NCBI RefSeq assembly: GCF_005434975.1
Contig: NZ_SKCJ01000002.1
Span: forward strand, 310,001-374,000
Length of the DNA stretch: 64,000 nt
From: Parerythrobacter lutipelagi
GTDB lineage: Bacteria; Pseudomonadota; Alphaproteobacteria; Sphingomonadales; Sphingomonadaceae
Reading direction: 5' to 3'
The notes under the pieces are model-generated. The model was not told the origin of the DNA and made no database searches. It saw only the letters and a list, made by a program, of their open reading frames with translations. The position numbers were made by a program, and so were the translations under genes. This document shows positions 25,584 through 35,185 of the stretch, piece after piece. The first letter of the stretch is position 1; every line of letters begins with the position of its first letter.

Positions 25584-26225
25584 TTGGCCGACCAGAACTC
25601 GCCAGGGCCGGATCTGAATAACGAGACACCGCGTCCAGCTTCGCAGTCTCGACCGGCAGTATCGTCCAATCCGGTTTTCAAGAGCCAGATGGGCGCCGTG
25701 TCTTTTGCAGTCCTGGGGATTGCCGTGTTCGCGCTCGCCGCGCTGTTCGTCATGGCTTTCCTCAATCTGTTCGGCCCGCCATCCGGCGAAATGCCGGATT
25801 TCGAGAACCTGGTCGCCCAGAAAACCGAACTTTATTGGCCGTGGGATGCTTTTGTGTGGCTTGTTGCCAGCGGCGGGCTGCTGTCGAAAATAATCGCCTT
25901 GGCCACTGCAATCCTGTCGGTCGGGATCGGAGTGATTGCGAAAGACACGACCAGCAAATGGCTCGCCCAAGCGGTGATCTGGCTCTGTCTGTCCGGCACC
26001 GTTCTGGCAATCTTGATGATGTGGCAGTTATCCGGAGAGCCCGATTTCGGGATGCTGCGCAGCCCGTCGAACATGGACGATGCCGCTTTCAAGGCCAATC
26101 TTTACGGGATGCTTGGCTTGATCGCGGGTTGGTTTTTGGTGTTCCTCGGTCGCCAGGTCGGCGTGGGCGATACGATGGGCCTGATGAAGGAATTGTGGAA
26201 ACGCTGGACCGGAGGTGATGCATGA
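25584..26225 (+). CDS. membrane protein of unknown function (TTG start)
   Basis: The 213-residue protein has a hydrophilic, Pro/Asn-rich N-terminal 35 residues and about four hydrophobic helices (roughly 38-62, 88-112, 121-143 and 170-190). I do not recognise the family. A very strong purine-rich site (AGGGGGAGAGAGA) sits directly before TTG 25584, which I take as the start. It overlaps the next gene by 4 bases (ATGA), so the two are translated together, suggesting that this membrane protein and the exported product downstream work as a pair. Base composition matches the neighbours. Confidence 0.7.
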   Translation: MADQNSPGPDLNNETPRPASQSRPAVSSNPVFKSQMGAVSFAVLGIAVFALAALFVMAFLNLFGPPSGEMPDFENLVAQKTELYWPWDAFVWLVASGGLLSKIIALATAILSVGIGVIAKDTTSKWLAQAVIWLCLSGTVLAILMMWQLSGEPDFGMLRSPSNMDDAAFKANLYGMLGLIAGWFLVFLGRQVGVGDTMGLMKELWKRWTGGDA

Positions 26226-27433
26226 GCAGTGCATGCATAAAGCTGCTTGCGGTTGTGTTCGGCGGACTGGGGGTGATTGGCTTAAGTTCGACCGCGCTGG
26301 CCCAGGCGGAATTTGCCGCGCAGGTTGGCTGGGACGAGGGCGGAAAGCCCAGCGATGTCGAATTCAAGAGCGGCAGCATCAACACGCGCCCGTTCAAGGA
26401 AAAGCCCAATCATTACCTTGGTGAACGGCGTTTCGACTCAGTGCACGCGCAAGAGGATTTTGTCGTGCGGTGGCCCGGTCTGGCGCTGACCCTTCGCGGA
26501 AGGGCGCAGGTCGCGGAGGCCGGTAGCGAGCCGGAATTCTTTCGGGTCGCCAAACCCGATACGGGCATGTTGTGCAACGATGACCCGGTCGCTGCGCTTT
26601 TCCGCCAGGCACGGCGCAGCGATACCGAATCCCGGCTGGAAGTGATGCTGCAAATCATCGTCCTGCTTGAGCGGAGAAGCACCGGTTGCAATGACACCAA
26701 CAGGCGTAACCTCGTCAATTTGCTGTTCAAACTGAATTATGATCTGGCAAAGGAGTCGCGGTTTTTCGACTTCTCGCCCGACGTCCTGAGGATCTTCCGC
26801 GCCGAGTACGGCGACACACGCGCAGTAAACCAGCGGATCGATGCCTATCAGGCTCAGGTCGATGGCCTCGCCATGAAAGCCGCCGAGGATGCATCGATCC
26901 GCGCGTTGGAACGCGGCGATTTCGACCGGTTCGATCGGATCAACGGCAAGCTGCAGGACGCGGCGGAGGAAGAGCGATACCTCGGCGCATTCAGGGCGCA
27001 GAAGATTTCGATGGTCAATCTGCGCCATCGGGAAATACAGGCGCTTTACACACAGTTCGAACAACGACCACGGCAGCTCGGCACGAGCGGAGCCCCGAGC
27101 ATTGATGAGCGGGAGGCTGCTGCGATCTCGTATCGCGCGGCGGAGCGATTGGCCGATCTCGGACGCGATGATGCGTATTCGTCCGCGTTTGCCAATGCCG
27201 CATTGCCCCGTTCCACAGCTCGGCAATTGCCGGCCACAGCGAGGCGGTCGCTAGACCTGGTCCAGGTCGCGCCCGACGCAATCACGCTTGAACGCGAAAC
27301 GATCGAAGATCGCGAGAGCACGATCGAGGCATCTGAAGGCGTTGCAGAAACGATCGGGTCTGAGATGGAGGGGGCTGCGCTGGAAGCCTTGAGTGACGGC
27401 ATGGGAATGCCGGAAGCGGGACCGCAAGGTTGA
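26222..27433 (+). CDS. exported protein of unknown function, partner of the preceding membrane protein
   Basis: The 403-residue protein starts with a signal-peptide-like segment (LLAVVFGGLGVIGLSSTALAQ, cleavage near residue 28). The middle has mainly helical, charged sequence with two Cys (MLCNDD, STGCND), and the last 60 residues are rich in Glu, Ser and Ala. I find no motif that identifies a family. Translation is coupled to the upstream membrane protein by ATGA overlap. The 177 bases that follow, up to the TonB receptor, contain a short GC-rich inverted sequence but no recognisable gene. Confidence 0.65.
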   Translation: MSSACIKLLAVVFGGLGVIGLSSTALAQAEFAAQVGWDEGGKPSDVEFKSGSINTRPFKEKPNHYLGERRFDSVHAQEDFVVRWPGLALTLRGRAQVAEAGSEPEFFRVAKPDTGMLCNDDPVAALFRQARRSDTESRLEVMLQIIVLLERRSTGCNDTNRRNLVNLLFKLNYDLAKESRFFDFSPDVLRIFRAEYGDTRAVNQRIDAYQAQVDGLAMKAAEDASIRALERGDFDRFDRINGKLQDAAEEERYLGAFRAQKISMVNLRHREIQALYTQFEQRPRQLGTSGAPSIDEREAAAISYRAAERLADLGRDDAYSSAFANAALPRSTARQLPATARRSLDLVQVAPDAITLERETIEDRESTIEASEGVAETIGSEMEGAALEALSDGMGMPEAGPQG

Positions 27434-27610
27434 GGCGCGCGTCGCGCGTAATACAGCCCACTGTGCCCGCACTGCAACACTCGGCCTAAACCCCCGAAAC
27501 GCAGTGCAAATGCCTTGAGCAATGCCTCGTGCAATCGTATGCGCGCGGGCAAGCGTCCGGGTTCTTCTCCCCGTTTTGCACTGGGCGCACAGAGAGAGGA
27601 TCGAAATTCC

Positions 27611-30187
27611 ATGAAGACTGTTTTTTCCCGTAAGTCCGGTTCGCCCCGCTATGCCTTGCTTGCAGGCGTTGCGGCCCTTGGTCTCGCGCTGCCTGGCGTC
27701 GCCGCAGCGCAGGACATGGACGACGAAGCCGAGGCCGAAGAGCCGGCGTTCGATGACGACATCATCATCGTTACCGCGACCAAGCGCGAACAGACTTTGC
27801 AGGAAACCCCGATTTCGGTCTCCGTGACCTCGGGTGAAACGCTCGAGCAGGCACAGATCCGTGACGTGCTCGACCTGCAGACGGTCGCGCCTTCGCTGCG
27901 CGTCAGCCAGCTGCAGAACTCCTCTTCCTCGACATTCATCATCCGCGGCTTCGGTAACGGCGACAACAACTTCGGCATCGAGCCGTCGGTCGGCGTGTTT
28001 ATCGACGGCGTGTTCCGCTCGCGTTCGGCATCGTCGCTCAACGACCTCGCCAACGTCCAGCGCATCGAAGTGCTCAACGGCCCGCAATCGACCCTGTTCG
28101 GCAAGAACGCGTCTGCCGGTGTGATCTCGGTCATCACCCGCAAGCCGCAGTTCGACTTCGGCGGCTCGATCGAAGCGAGCTACGGCAATTACAACAACAT
28201 CCAGGTCAAGGGTGACGTCACCGGTCCGATCACCGATGCAATCGCATTCTCGATCGACGGCAGCTACAACAAGCGCGACGGTTACGGCACCATCGTCAAC
28301 CTCGGTTCGGACGTGAATGATCGCAATCGCTGGACCGCTCGAGGCCAGTTGCTGATCGAACCGACCTCGAACCTCAGCATTCGCGCGATGGCCGATTATT
28401 CGAAGATCGACGAAAGCTGCTGCGTCGTCAGCACGCTGGTCGCCGGTCCGACCGCGCCGGCTGTGTTCGGTGTCGGCGGTGCGCTCAGCACCGATTTCTT
28501 CAGCTATGACATTTTCCTCAACCAGCAGCCGCTGAATGTAGTCGACAACTATGGTGGCTCGATCCAGGCCGATCTGGAGCTGGGAGCGATCTCGGTAACC
28601 TCGATTACCGCCTATCGTGAGCTGCAGAACTTCGTCGATCAGGATGTCGATTTCACCAGCGCGGATATCGTCAGCGAAGTGCGTGACCAGCGGGTGGATA
28701 CCTTCACGCAGGAACTGCGCATCGCATCGGACTTCGACGGCCCGATCAACTTCCTGCTCGGCGGCTTCTTCTTCGACGAGAGCGTGACGCAGGACAGCAC
28801 GCTGACAACCGGCACTGCCGGTCGCAACTTCTTTACCCTGCTGGGCCGCGGCGCCACGGGAGATCCGACGTTCACTTTCAATGCTGTCGAAGCTGGTCTC
28901 GGCCTGCCGCAGAACAGCATTTTCTCAGCCGGACCGCTGACCAGTGAAACTTATTCGATGGACAACCAGTCGTGGTCCGTCTTCGGCACGGTTGACTTCG
29001 AGCCGTTTGACGGCCTCGTGCTTACCGCCGGCTTCAATTACACCGACGACAAGAAGGACTTCGCTCTGAGCGGGGTCGCCTTCGACGAACTGGCAAATGT
29101 CAATCTGGTCGATGCCTTCATCTTCGGCGCGACAGGTGGAACGGTGAGCACTCCGGCACAATTCGCCGCGCTTCCGGCACCGAACCAGGCCGCGTTGCGA
29201 GCAGCGGCGCTGAACCCCCAGATCAACCCGCTGCTGGGTCTGGCGGCATTCCAGTTCCAGCCGCCTTTCCTGACCATTCCCAACGCGGTTGAAGATGGCC
29301 AGACGCGTGATGACGACTTCAGCTACACGCTGCGCGCAGCCTATCAGGTCAATGACAATATCAACGCCTATTTCAGCTACGCCACCGGCTTCAAAGCCAG
29401 CTCGGTCAACCTGTCGCGTGACAGCCGCCCGGCGTTCGGTGATTTCATCCCCGGACCCGGCCGTTCGCTGATCCTTTCGCCTTCTTCGCCGATCCGCGAT
29501 GCCGGTCTTGCGGTGGCGAACCTGACCACCGGTTCGCGCTTTGCCGGTCCGGAAGATGCGGAAGTCTACGAACTCGGCCTGAAGGGTGAATGGGATGGTC
29601 TCAACGTCAATCTGGCGCTGTTCGACCAGACGCTGAAGGGTTTCCAGAGCTTCCTGTTCACCGGCACGGGCTTCCAGCTCAACAACGCTGGCGAGCAGTC
29701 GGTGAAGGGTTTCGAACTCGATACCCGCATCCAGCCGACCGATGGTCTCGTGCTCACTTTCGCGCTGACCTATCTCGATCCGCTGTTCGTCAGCTTTACG
29801 GAAAGCCCGGTGGGCGACCTGTCAGGCCAGCGCCCGGCCGGTATCCCGGAAATCGCGATTGCGACCTCGGCGACCTACACGCATGATTTCGGATCGAGCG
29901 GCAACCGCCTGATCACCCGCGTGGATTACAGCCATGAAAGCAACACCGATATCAACAACGGTCTGCCGACCTTCGGCCCGAACAACTTCCGCCGCGAAGT
30001 GAATTTGGTCAATGCGTCGATGACCTTCGCGCTCGACAACGGGCTCGAAATTGGTGCCTATGCCCGCAATCTGCTGAACGATCAGTACATTCTGACAGTG
30101 TTCGACGGCGTGGCACAGGCCGGTACCGTATCGGGCTACCCCAGCGCACCGCGCACCTACGGCGGTGTCGTTCGCTTCAAGTTCTGA
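27611..30187 (+). CDS. TonB-dependent outer-membrane receptor
   Basis: The 858-residue protein has a signal peptide (residues 1 to about 29, ending GVAAAQD) and an acidic linker. A TonB-box-like IIIVTATKREQTLQETPISVSV is followed by the plug domain (STFIIRGFG, VGVFIDGVFRSR, IEVLNGPQSTLFGKNASAGVI), and a long beta-barrel ends in GGVVRFKF with a terminal Phe. Start ATG 27611 is preceded by AGAGAGAGGATCG. This type (TonB receptor, iron-complex/oligomer-like) is highly expanded in sphingomonads and imports siderophores, carbohydrates or aromatic compounds. No transporter or enzyme partner is adjacent, so the ligand is unknown. A strong terminator follows. Confidence 0.92.
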   Translation: MKTVFSRKSGSPRYALLAGVAALGLALPGVAAAQDMDDEAEAEEPAFDDDIIIVTATKREQTLQETPISVSVTSGETLEQAQIRDVLDLQTVAPSLRVSQLQNSSSSTFIIRGFGNGDNNFGIEPSVGVFIDGVFRSRSASSLNDLANVQRIEVLNGPQSTLFGKNASAGVISVITRKPQFDFGGSIEASYGNYNNIQVKGDVTGPITDAIAFSIDGSYNKRDGYGTIVNLGSDVNDRNRWTARGQLLIEPTSNLSIRAMADYSKIDESCCVVSTLVAGPTAPAVFGVGGALSTDFFSYDIFLNQQPLNVVDNYGGSIQADLELGAISVTSITAYRELQNFVDQDVDFTSADIVSEVRDQRVDTFTQELRIASDFDGPINFLLGGFFFDESVTQDSTLTTGTAGRNFFTLLGRGATGDPTFTFNAVEAGLGLPQNSIFSAGPLTSETYSMDNQSWSVFGTVDFEPFDGLVLTAGFNYTDDKKDFALSGVAFDELANVNLVDAFIFGATGGTVSTPAQFAALPAPNQAALRAAALNPQINPLLGLAAFQFQPPFLTIPNAVEDGQTRDDDFSYTLRAAYQVNDNINAYFSYATGFKASSVNLSRDSRPAFGDFIPGPGRSLILSPSSPIRDAGLAVANLTTGSRFAGPEDAEVYELGLKGEWDGLNVNLALFDQTLKGFQSFLFTGTGFQLNNAGEQSVKGFELDTRIQPTDGLVLTFALTYLDPLFVSFTESPVGDLSGQRPAGIPEIAIATSATYTHDFGSSGNRLITRVDYSHESNTDINNGLPTFGPNNFRREVNLVNASMTFALDNGLEIGAYARNLLNDQYILTVFDGVAQAGTVSGYPSAPRTYGGVVRFKF

Positions 30188-30208
30188 TTTGCATCACAGC
30201 GACATAGA

Positions 30209-30241
30209 GGGGGCTCTCCACACCGGAGGGCCCCCTTTTTC
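30209..30241 (+). terminator. rho-independent terminator after the TonB receptor gene
   Basis: GGGGGC-TCTCC, a 5-base loop, then GGAGG-GCCCCC form an 11-pair stem (one G-T pair) followed by TTTTT. It lies 21 bases after the stop codon. Confidence 0.9.
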
Positions 30242-30304
30242 TTGCGCCGCGCCAAACGTTGGTTATTGTTTGCCCCGACCTGAAGAGGGGTACAGGAGGA
30301 CTCG

Positions 30305-30763
30305 ATGGAAAATTATGCCGGATTCTGGCTGCGAGTAGTGGCCTATATTATCGACGCGATCATCATGACTGTCGTTCAATTCGCTCTCGCAGCGATATTG
30401 GGTGTGAACCTGATGGACCCGGAAGCATCCGCTGGCGGCGGCAGCAGCATACTGCTCAACGTGGTAAGCATCGTTATCGCGGTTGCCTATTTTGCCGGGC
30501 TGGAAAGCTCTTCCTGGCAGGCGACAGTGGGTAAAAAGGCTCTCGGCCTCGTGGTGACAGATATCGACGGAAACCGGATCGGTATCGGACGTGCGATCGG
30601 CCGGTATTTCGGCAAGATCCTTTCGGCGCTGATCCTGTTGATCGGCTTCATCATGGTGGCCTTTACCGAACGCAAGCAGGGCCTGCACGATATGCTGGCC
30701 GGCACGCTGGTGGTGAAGGGCCAGCCCGGCATGACCGGAACTGATCCGAACGTCTTCAGCTAA
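30305..30763 (+). CDS. RDD family membrane protein
   Basis: The 152-residue protein begins with ENYAGFWLRVVAYIIDAIIM, the R...D pattern that names the RDD family. A second helix lies near 55-75, then GKKALGLVVTDIDGNRIGIGRAIGRYFGK and a final helix with FTERKQGLHDMLAGTLVVK. RDD proteins are small integral membrane proteins; some have been linked to ion exchange or transport. ACAGGAGGACTCG precedes the ATG. Terminators lie on both sides, so it is its own transcription unit. Confidence 0.85.
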   Translation: MENYAGFWLRVVAYIIDAIIMTVVQFALAAILGVNLMDPEASAGGGSSILLNVVSIVIAVAYFAGLESSSWQATVGKKALGLVVTDIDGNRIGIGRAIGRYFGKILSALILLIGFIMVAFTERKQGLHDMLAGTLVVKGQPGMTGTDPNVFS

Positions 30764-30807
30764 GCCGTGAATGCCTGCGGCTGGTTTGCAGTCGAACGCA
30801 GAATGAA

Positions 30808-30836
30808 GGGGCTTCCGGAAACGGGGGCCCCTTTTT
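30808..30836 (+). terminator. rho-independent terminator after the RDD gene
   Basis: GGGGCTTCCG and CGGGGGCCCC form a 10-pair stem with two G-T pairs, a short loop, then TTTTT. Confidence 0.85.
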
Positions 30837-30896
30837 CTTGCGCTCAACCATTTGTGGTGCTGTAGTTCCATTGACAGAATTTTGGAGGATCGCTCA

Positions 30897-31331
30897 ATGG
30901 ATTGGATGATTTTGCCGTACAAGCGCTATGCGGATTTCGAAGGGCGTTCGCAGCGTATGGAATACTGGATGTTCACGCTCTTTTACCTGATCGTTGCCGC
31001 GATCCTTGCGGCAATCATGATCGCTGGCATCCCGGCGCAGGAAAGCATCGGCCAGTATGATGGCGGCGGACAGGCTGAGCCCGGCGTGCTTTTCTGGATC
31101 GGGCTCGGATTGCTGGCCATATTTGTGCTCGGTTCGATCATTCCGTCGATCGCGGTCGGCGTGCGCCGCTTGCACGATCAGGACAAGACCGGATGGCTCT
31201 ATCTGATTTCCTTCGTTCCTTACGTCGGCGGACTGATATTTCTCGTCCTGATGTGTCTGGACGGAACGCACGGTCCGAACAGCTATGGCGAAGATCCGAA
31301 AGATCCGGGTGCCCAGTCGGTGTTCGAATAA
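30897..31331 (+). CDS. DUF805 membrane protein (first copy)
   Basis: The 144-residue protein fits DUF805: WMILPYKRYADFEGRSQRMEYWMFTLF at the N-terminus (the [YF]-x-[DE]-F-x-GR-x-RR/M-E-[YF]-W pattern), about three to four helices, and SIAVGVRRLHDQDKTGWLYL, with LMCLDGTHGPNSYGEDP near the end. ATG 30897 has TTTTGGAGGATCG upstream. The family role is unknown. A second member follows after 9 bases, so they form a tandem operon behind a terminator. Confidence 0.87.
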   Translation: MDWMILPYKRYADFEGRSQRMEYWMFTLFYLIVAAILAAIMIAGIPAQESIGQYDGGGQAEPGVLFWIGLGLLAIFVLGSIIPSIAVGVRRLHDQDKTGWLYLISFVPYVGGLIFLVLMCLDGTHGPNSYGEDPKDPGAQSVFE

Positions 31332-31340
31332 CAGCAACCG

Positions 31341-31787
31341 ATGCAGCCAGCCTTACCCGAAAACGGCAGTGTCATCTCGTGGATGGTGCTGCCCCTCAGG
31401 CGCTACGCCGAGTTTACCGGGCGGTCGGGGCGCCGGGAGTTCTGGTGGTACAGCCTGTTTCTTGCCTTGGCCTACACCGCGATCCTCTTGCTCGGAGCGG
31501 GGCTCGCCACCGCATTCGAAAGCGGCCGAGCGGCCGGGATCACCGCACTTGCATCGTTTGCACTGTTCCTGGGCACATTCATCCCCGGATTGGCGCTGAC
31601 GGTCCGCCGGTTCCACGATCTCGGCGTCTCGGGCCATATGACCTGGCTGGTCTACGGCGGAATGATATTTTTCAGCATACTTGCCTGGTTTGCCTATCTC
31701 GTCGTGATGGCGCTGCCCGGCAAGCCGGTGTTCAATAGCTATGGCCCGCCGGTTTACGGCGAGGATCTGGCTGGCGTGTTCACTTAG
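31341..31787 (+). CDS. DUF805 membrane protein (second copy)
   Basis: The 148-residue protein has the same plan as the preceding gene: WMVLPLRRYAEFTGRSGRREFWWYSLFLA, three to four helices, GLALTVRRFHDLGVSGHMTWLVY, and an ending with NSYGPPVYGED. The two share their family motifs but are clearly diverged in the helices. It may be translated with the first copy, as they are 9 bases apart. Two DUF805 proteins could form a hetero-oligomer; this is inference. The 118 bases to the ABC permease stop contain no clear feature. Confidence 0.85.
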   Translation: MQPALPENGSVISWMVLPLRRYAEFTGRSGRREFWWYSLFLALAYTAILLLGAGLATAFESGRAAGITALASFALFLGTFIPGLALTVRRFHDLGVSGHMTWLVYGGMIFFSILAWFAYLVVMALPGKPVFNSYGPPVYGEDLAGVFT

Positions 31788-31905
31788 CCTGCCGTTGATC
31801 GCGCGGCGGAAGTGCCAGACTTAAGGCATATTTCCGCGCCGCGAGTTTCCATATCTTCCCCCGCACGACAAGTTCGGGCCTGAGACCTTCGCCTGACAGA
31901 GGGAC

Positions 31906-34428
31906 TTAAAGTTGCCTGAGCGCCTGCGCCGGTTTCGCCCGCAACAGCGGTAGTGAACCGGCCAGCGCAAAGAACAGCACGAATGCCAGGCCGAGCCCCA
32001 GAACGCCGAGGATCTCGCCCCAATCGGGCAGCCAGTCGAATTCGAACAGCTGGGTTATGACCAGCCAGCCAAGCCCTGTGCCGAGCGCCAGCGCGACGCC
32101 CGCCAGCACCAGCGCCAGGATGCCGTATTCCGCAAGCTGCATGACCAGCACCTGTCGCCGGCTCGCGCCGAGCACGCGCATCACCACGGTGTCGTAAGTC
32201 CGCGCGGCGCGGGCGGCAGCGATTGCGCCGATCAGAACCGCCAGTCCTGCGAGCACCGCGACCGAGGCAGCGGCAAAGGTTGCGATGCCAACCTGGCTCA
32301 GAATGGTCCGCGCCTGCTTGAGCACATCACCCACTTCGATAACCGAGCTGGACGGAAAAGCGTTCACCAGCTGGCGTAGCAGCGGACCGGTGGGGATCGC
32401 ATCGCCGATCTCGATCGTTGCTGCGAAATTGTGCGGTGCGTCCTGAATCGCGTTGGGGCTGAACACCAGCACATAGTTGAAGCCCATGCTTTCCCAGTCG
32501 ATCCGTCGCAGGTTCGCGACGCGCGCGGTGCGCTCGACCCCCAGCAGACCGACAGTCAGCCTGTCACCGATCTTCAGATCGATGGCACGGGCGAATTCCT
32601 CGTCGACGGACACCAGTGGCTCGCCCGCATGGTCTGCGCTCCACCACTCGCCTTCGACCAGTGAATTGCCGTCCGGCAAGGCGTCGGAATAGGTCAGTCC
32701 GCGCTCGCCGCGCAGCGGCCATGCCCCGTCGGGGATTTCCTCCAGTTCGGACACGCGGATTTGCGCGTCCTCCGGTCCGTAAGCCAGGATCGCGCCGCGC
32801 AGCGCCGGGACAGCGCGGATCATCGCGTTTTCGTCTTCCGCGCGAACCAGTGTTTCGAATTCGCCGACCCGGTCGCGCGGCACGTCGAGAACGAAATAAT
32901 CGGGTGCCTGCTGCGGCACACGGCTCTCGATATTGCCGTTGATGCTCGACTGGATCGCGGCCAGCAGAACGAAGGCCGACAGGCCGAAGCCCAGCGCCGT
33001 CACCAGCGCTCCGGTCGAGGCACCGGGCCGGTGCAGGTTCGCCAGCGCATTGCGGACCAGCGGGTTCTTTGGCGAAGGCAGCGCGCCCGCCGCCTTGCGA
33101 ATCCCCCAGCCAAGCAAGGCCAGCAGGCCGAGCATGACCGCCGCGCCCGCCAGGAAGCCGCCGGAAAGCATCGGCTGGCGCGCCGTGAGCAGTGCCAGAG
33201 CGACAATCGCGATCAGGCCGCCGATAACCCAGCCGAGTGATTGCCCGTCGCGCGATAGCGGCACCACGCGCGCGCGCATCAGCGCCATGGCGGGGAAGCG
33301 CCGCGCGCGCAGGATCGGCGTTGCGGCAAACACCAGCGCCACCAGCAATCCGTATGCCGCGGCAAGCAGCAGCGCGGCCGGCTCGAACACGAATCCGGTT
33401 TCCACCGGCAGCAATCCGTCCAGCGCCATGCCCAGGAGCGGAGTAACCAATATTCCCGCAATCAGGCCCAGCACGCTGCCCGCCAGCGCCGCTGCGCCGA
33501 TTTGCAGCGCGTAGACGCGGGCAATGTCCTTGCTCGACGCGCCAATGACCTTCAGCGTCGCGATGCTGGTCCGCCGCGCTTCAAGATAAGAAGCGACGCC
33601 GCCGCCTATGCCGATCCCGGCAATCACCAGCGCAGCAAGGCCGACCAGCGTCAGGAACTCGCCCATCCGCCCGACAAAGCGGTCCGCCCCGGGCGAAGCG
33701 CGGTCGCGGCTGCGGAAGTCGAACCCGGCGTTGGGAAAACGTTCGCTCAGCGCTTCCTCGACCGCCTCGGGCTCGCGCTGGGGGGAGAATGCGACACGGT
33801 ATTTGCTCTGGTACATCGAGCCGGGTGCGGTCAGCCCTGCCTCTGCGGGCATTCCCTGTGCAACCAGCACAGTCGGGCCAAGCGAGAAGCCTTCGCTCAA
33901 CTTGTCCGGTTCGGTTTCGATCACTCCGGCGGCGGTCAATTGCTGCGTGCCGACACGGAATTCGTCACCGACTGCGATCCCGAGGCGGTCCATCGCCCCC
34001 TGGTCGAGCCAAGCAGTGCCGGGTTCGGGCGCGCCGACCGATCGGCCGTCCTTGAGTGTGAGCGCGCCATAGAGCGGATACTTGCCGTCGACCGCTTTCA
34101 GCCCGACCGGCGCGGCATTTTCCCCTGCGCTCGCCATTGCCTGCAGCCGCGTACCGCCGGAAATCTCGCCATAGTCGGCAAAAGCGGTTTGCTCTTCAGG
34201 CGTGAGGTCGCGCTGCCAGACTTCGATCTCCAGATCGCCGCCGAGCAGTTCCTGCCCACGGCTCGCCAACTCATTCTCGATCGCGGCGGTCAGCGTACCG
34301 ATTGCTGCCAGAGCGCCTGTGCCGAGGAACAGGCAAACCAGCAGCAGCCGCAGCCCCTTGAACCGCGCGTTGAGATCTCGCCGCGCGATTTTCCAGGCTG
34401 TGGACCAGGGCAGGGTGGGGGTGCTCAT
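31906..34428 (-). CDS. ABC transporter permease, FtsX/MacB-like (YbbP type)
   Basis: The 840-residue membrane protein has an N-terminal helix, a large periplasmic region and two FtsX-type four-helix sets. These include ASYLEARRTSIATLKVIGASSKDIARVYALQ in the middle and ARTYDTVVMRVLGASRRQVLVMQLAEYGILA near the C-terminus. It pairs with the ATPase gene that overlaps its start by 4 bases. With the divergent TesA gene, this repeats the tesA / ybbA-ybbP arrangement known in E. coli. Complexes of this kind usually drive envelope tasks (lipid or lipoprotein handling, or mechanotransmission) rather than classical import. Substrate not known. Confidence 0.87.
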   Translation of the reverse strand: MSTPTLPWSTAWKIARRDLNARFKGLRLLLVCLFLGTGALAAIGTLTAAIENELASRGQELLGGDLEIEVWQRDLTPEEQTAFADYGEISGGTRLQAMASAGENAAPVGLKAVDGKYPLYGALTLKDGRSVGAPEPGTAWLDQGAMDRLGIAVGDEFRVGTQQLTAAGVIETEPDKLSEGFSLGPTVLVAQGMPAEAGLTAPGSMYQSKYRVAFSPQREPEAVEEALSERFPNAGFDFRSRDRASPGADRFVGRMGEFLTLVGLAALVIAGIGIGGGVASYLEARRTSIATLKVIGASSKDIARVYALQIGAAALAGSVLGLIAGILVTPLLGMALDGLLPVETGFVFEPAALLLAAAYGLLVALVFAATPILRARRFPAMALMRARVVPLSRDGQSLGWVIGGLIAIVALALLTARQPMLSGGFLAGAAVMLGLLALLGWGIRKAAGALPSPKNPLVRNALANLHRPGASTGALVTALGFGLSAFVLLAAIQSSINGNIESRVPQQAPDYFVLDVPRDRVGEFETLVRAEDENAMIRAVPALRGAILAYGPEDAQIRVSELEEIPDGAWPLRGERGLTYSDALPDGNSLVEGEWWSADHAGEPLVSVDEEFARAIDLKIGDRLTVGLLGVERTARVANLRRIDWESMGFNYVLVFSPNAIQDAPHNFAATIEIGDAIPTGPLLRQLVNAFPSSSVIEVGDVLKQARTILSQVGIATFAAASVAVLAGLAVLIGAIAAARAARTYDTVVMRVLGASRRQVLVMQLAEYGILALVLAGVALALGTGLGWLVITQLFEFDWLPDWGEILGVLGLGLAFVLFFALAGSLPLLRAKPAQALRQL

Positions 34429-35114
34429 ACCGCCGCGTTGCGCCCCGCCGTATCACTCGCGATCAGGCCGTCGGCAATGCTCAGCACCCGGTCGCAGCGT
34501 TCCGCCAGTTCGTTGTCATGCGTGATGACCAGCAGGGTTGCACCGGTCTCACGGCGGCGATCGAACAGCATTTCGATGATGTCATGCCCGGTGCTGACAT
34601 CCAGATTTCCGGTCGGTTCATCAGCGAAAATCAGTGTCGGGCGCGCAGCGGTGGCGCGGGCGATGGCCACACGCTGTTGCTCGCCGCCGGAAAGCTGGGT
34701 CGGATAATGATCCAGCCGGTGTCCAAGCCCGACCGCTTCGAGTTCGGCACCGGCACGCGCCTGCGCGTCGCTTTCGCCCGACAGTTCCATCGGCGTGGCG
34801 ACGTTCTCCAGAGCGGTCATGGTCGGCAGCAGGTGAAACGCCTGCAGCACGATGCCGATCCGGCCACGCCGGGCAAGCGCCAGCTGGTCTTCGTCCATCG
34901 TCGTGAAATCCTGCCCGGCCACGCTGAGTTCGCCGCCGGTCGCACGTTCAAGGCCGGACAGCACCGCCATCAGCGAGCTCTTGCCAGAGCCTGAGGGGCC
35001 AAGCAGCGCAACGACTTCGCCTTCAGCGACATCGAGGTCGATCCCGCGCAAAATCTCGACCGGAGCGCTGTCCTGACCGAGCGTAAGCGTGAGATTGCGG
35101 GCGGAGATTGCCAT
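34425..35114 (-). CDS. ABC transporter ATP-binding protein (YbbA type)
   Basis: The 229-residue ATPase has Walker A GPSGSGKSS, a Q-loop near IVLQAFHLLPTMTALENV, the signature LSGGEQQR, and Walker B LIFADEPTGNLD. The LolD/MacB/YbbA subtype is supported by AFHLLPTMTALENVATPMEL. I start at ATG 35114; the upstream open frame is Arg-rich and non-homologous-looking. It is translationally coupled to the FtsX-like permease and divergent from TesA by 71 bases. Confidence 0.9.
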   Translation of the reverse strand: MAISARNLTLTLGQDSAPVEILRGIDLDVAEGEVVALLGPSGSGKSSLMAVLSGLERATGGELSVAGQDFTTMDEDQLALARRGRIGIVLQAFHLLPTMTALENVATPMELSGESDAQARAGAELEAVGLGHRLDHYPTQLSGGEQQRVAIARATAARPTLIFADEPTGNLDVSTGHDIIEMLFDRRRETGATLLVITHDNELAERCDRVLSIADGLIASDTAGRNAAV

Positions 35115-35185
35115 TGTGGCGGGGTTTTGACTTGTCACGGCCTGCCGATTGCATAGGTGAGGGGAACGAGCAAGGAGGCTCACCG

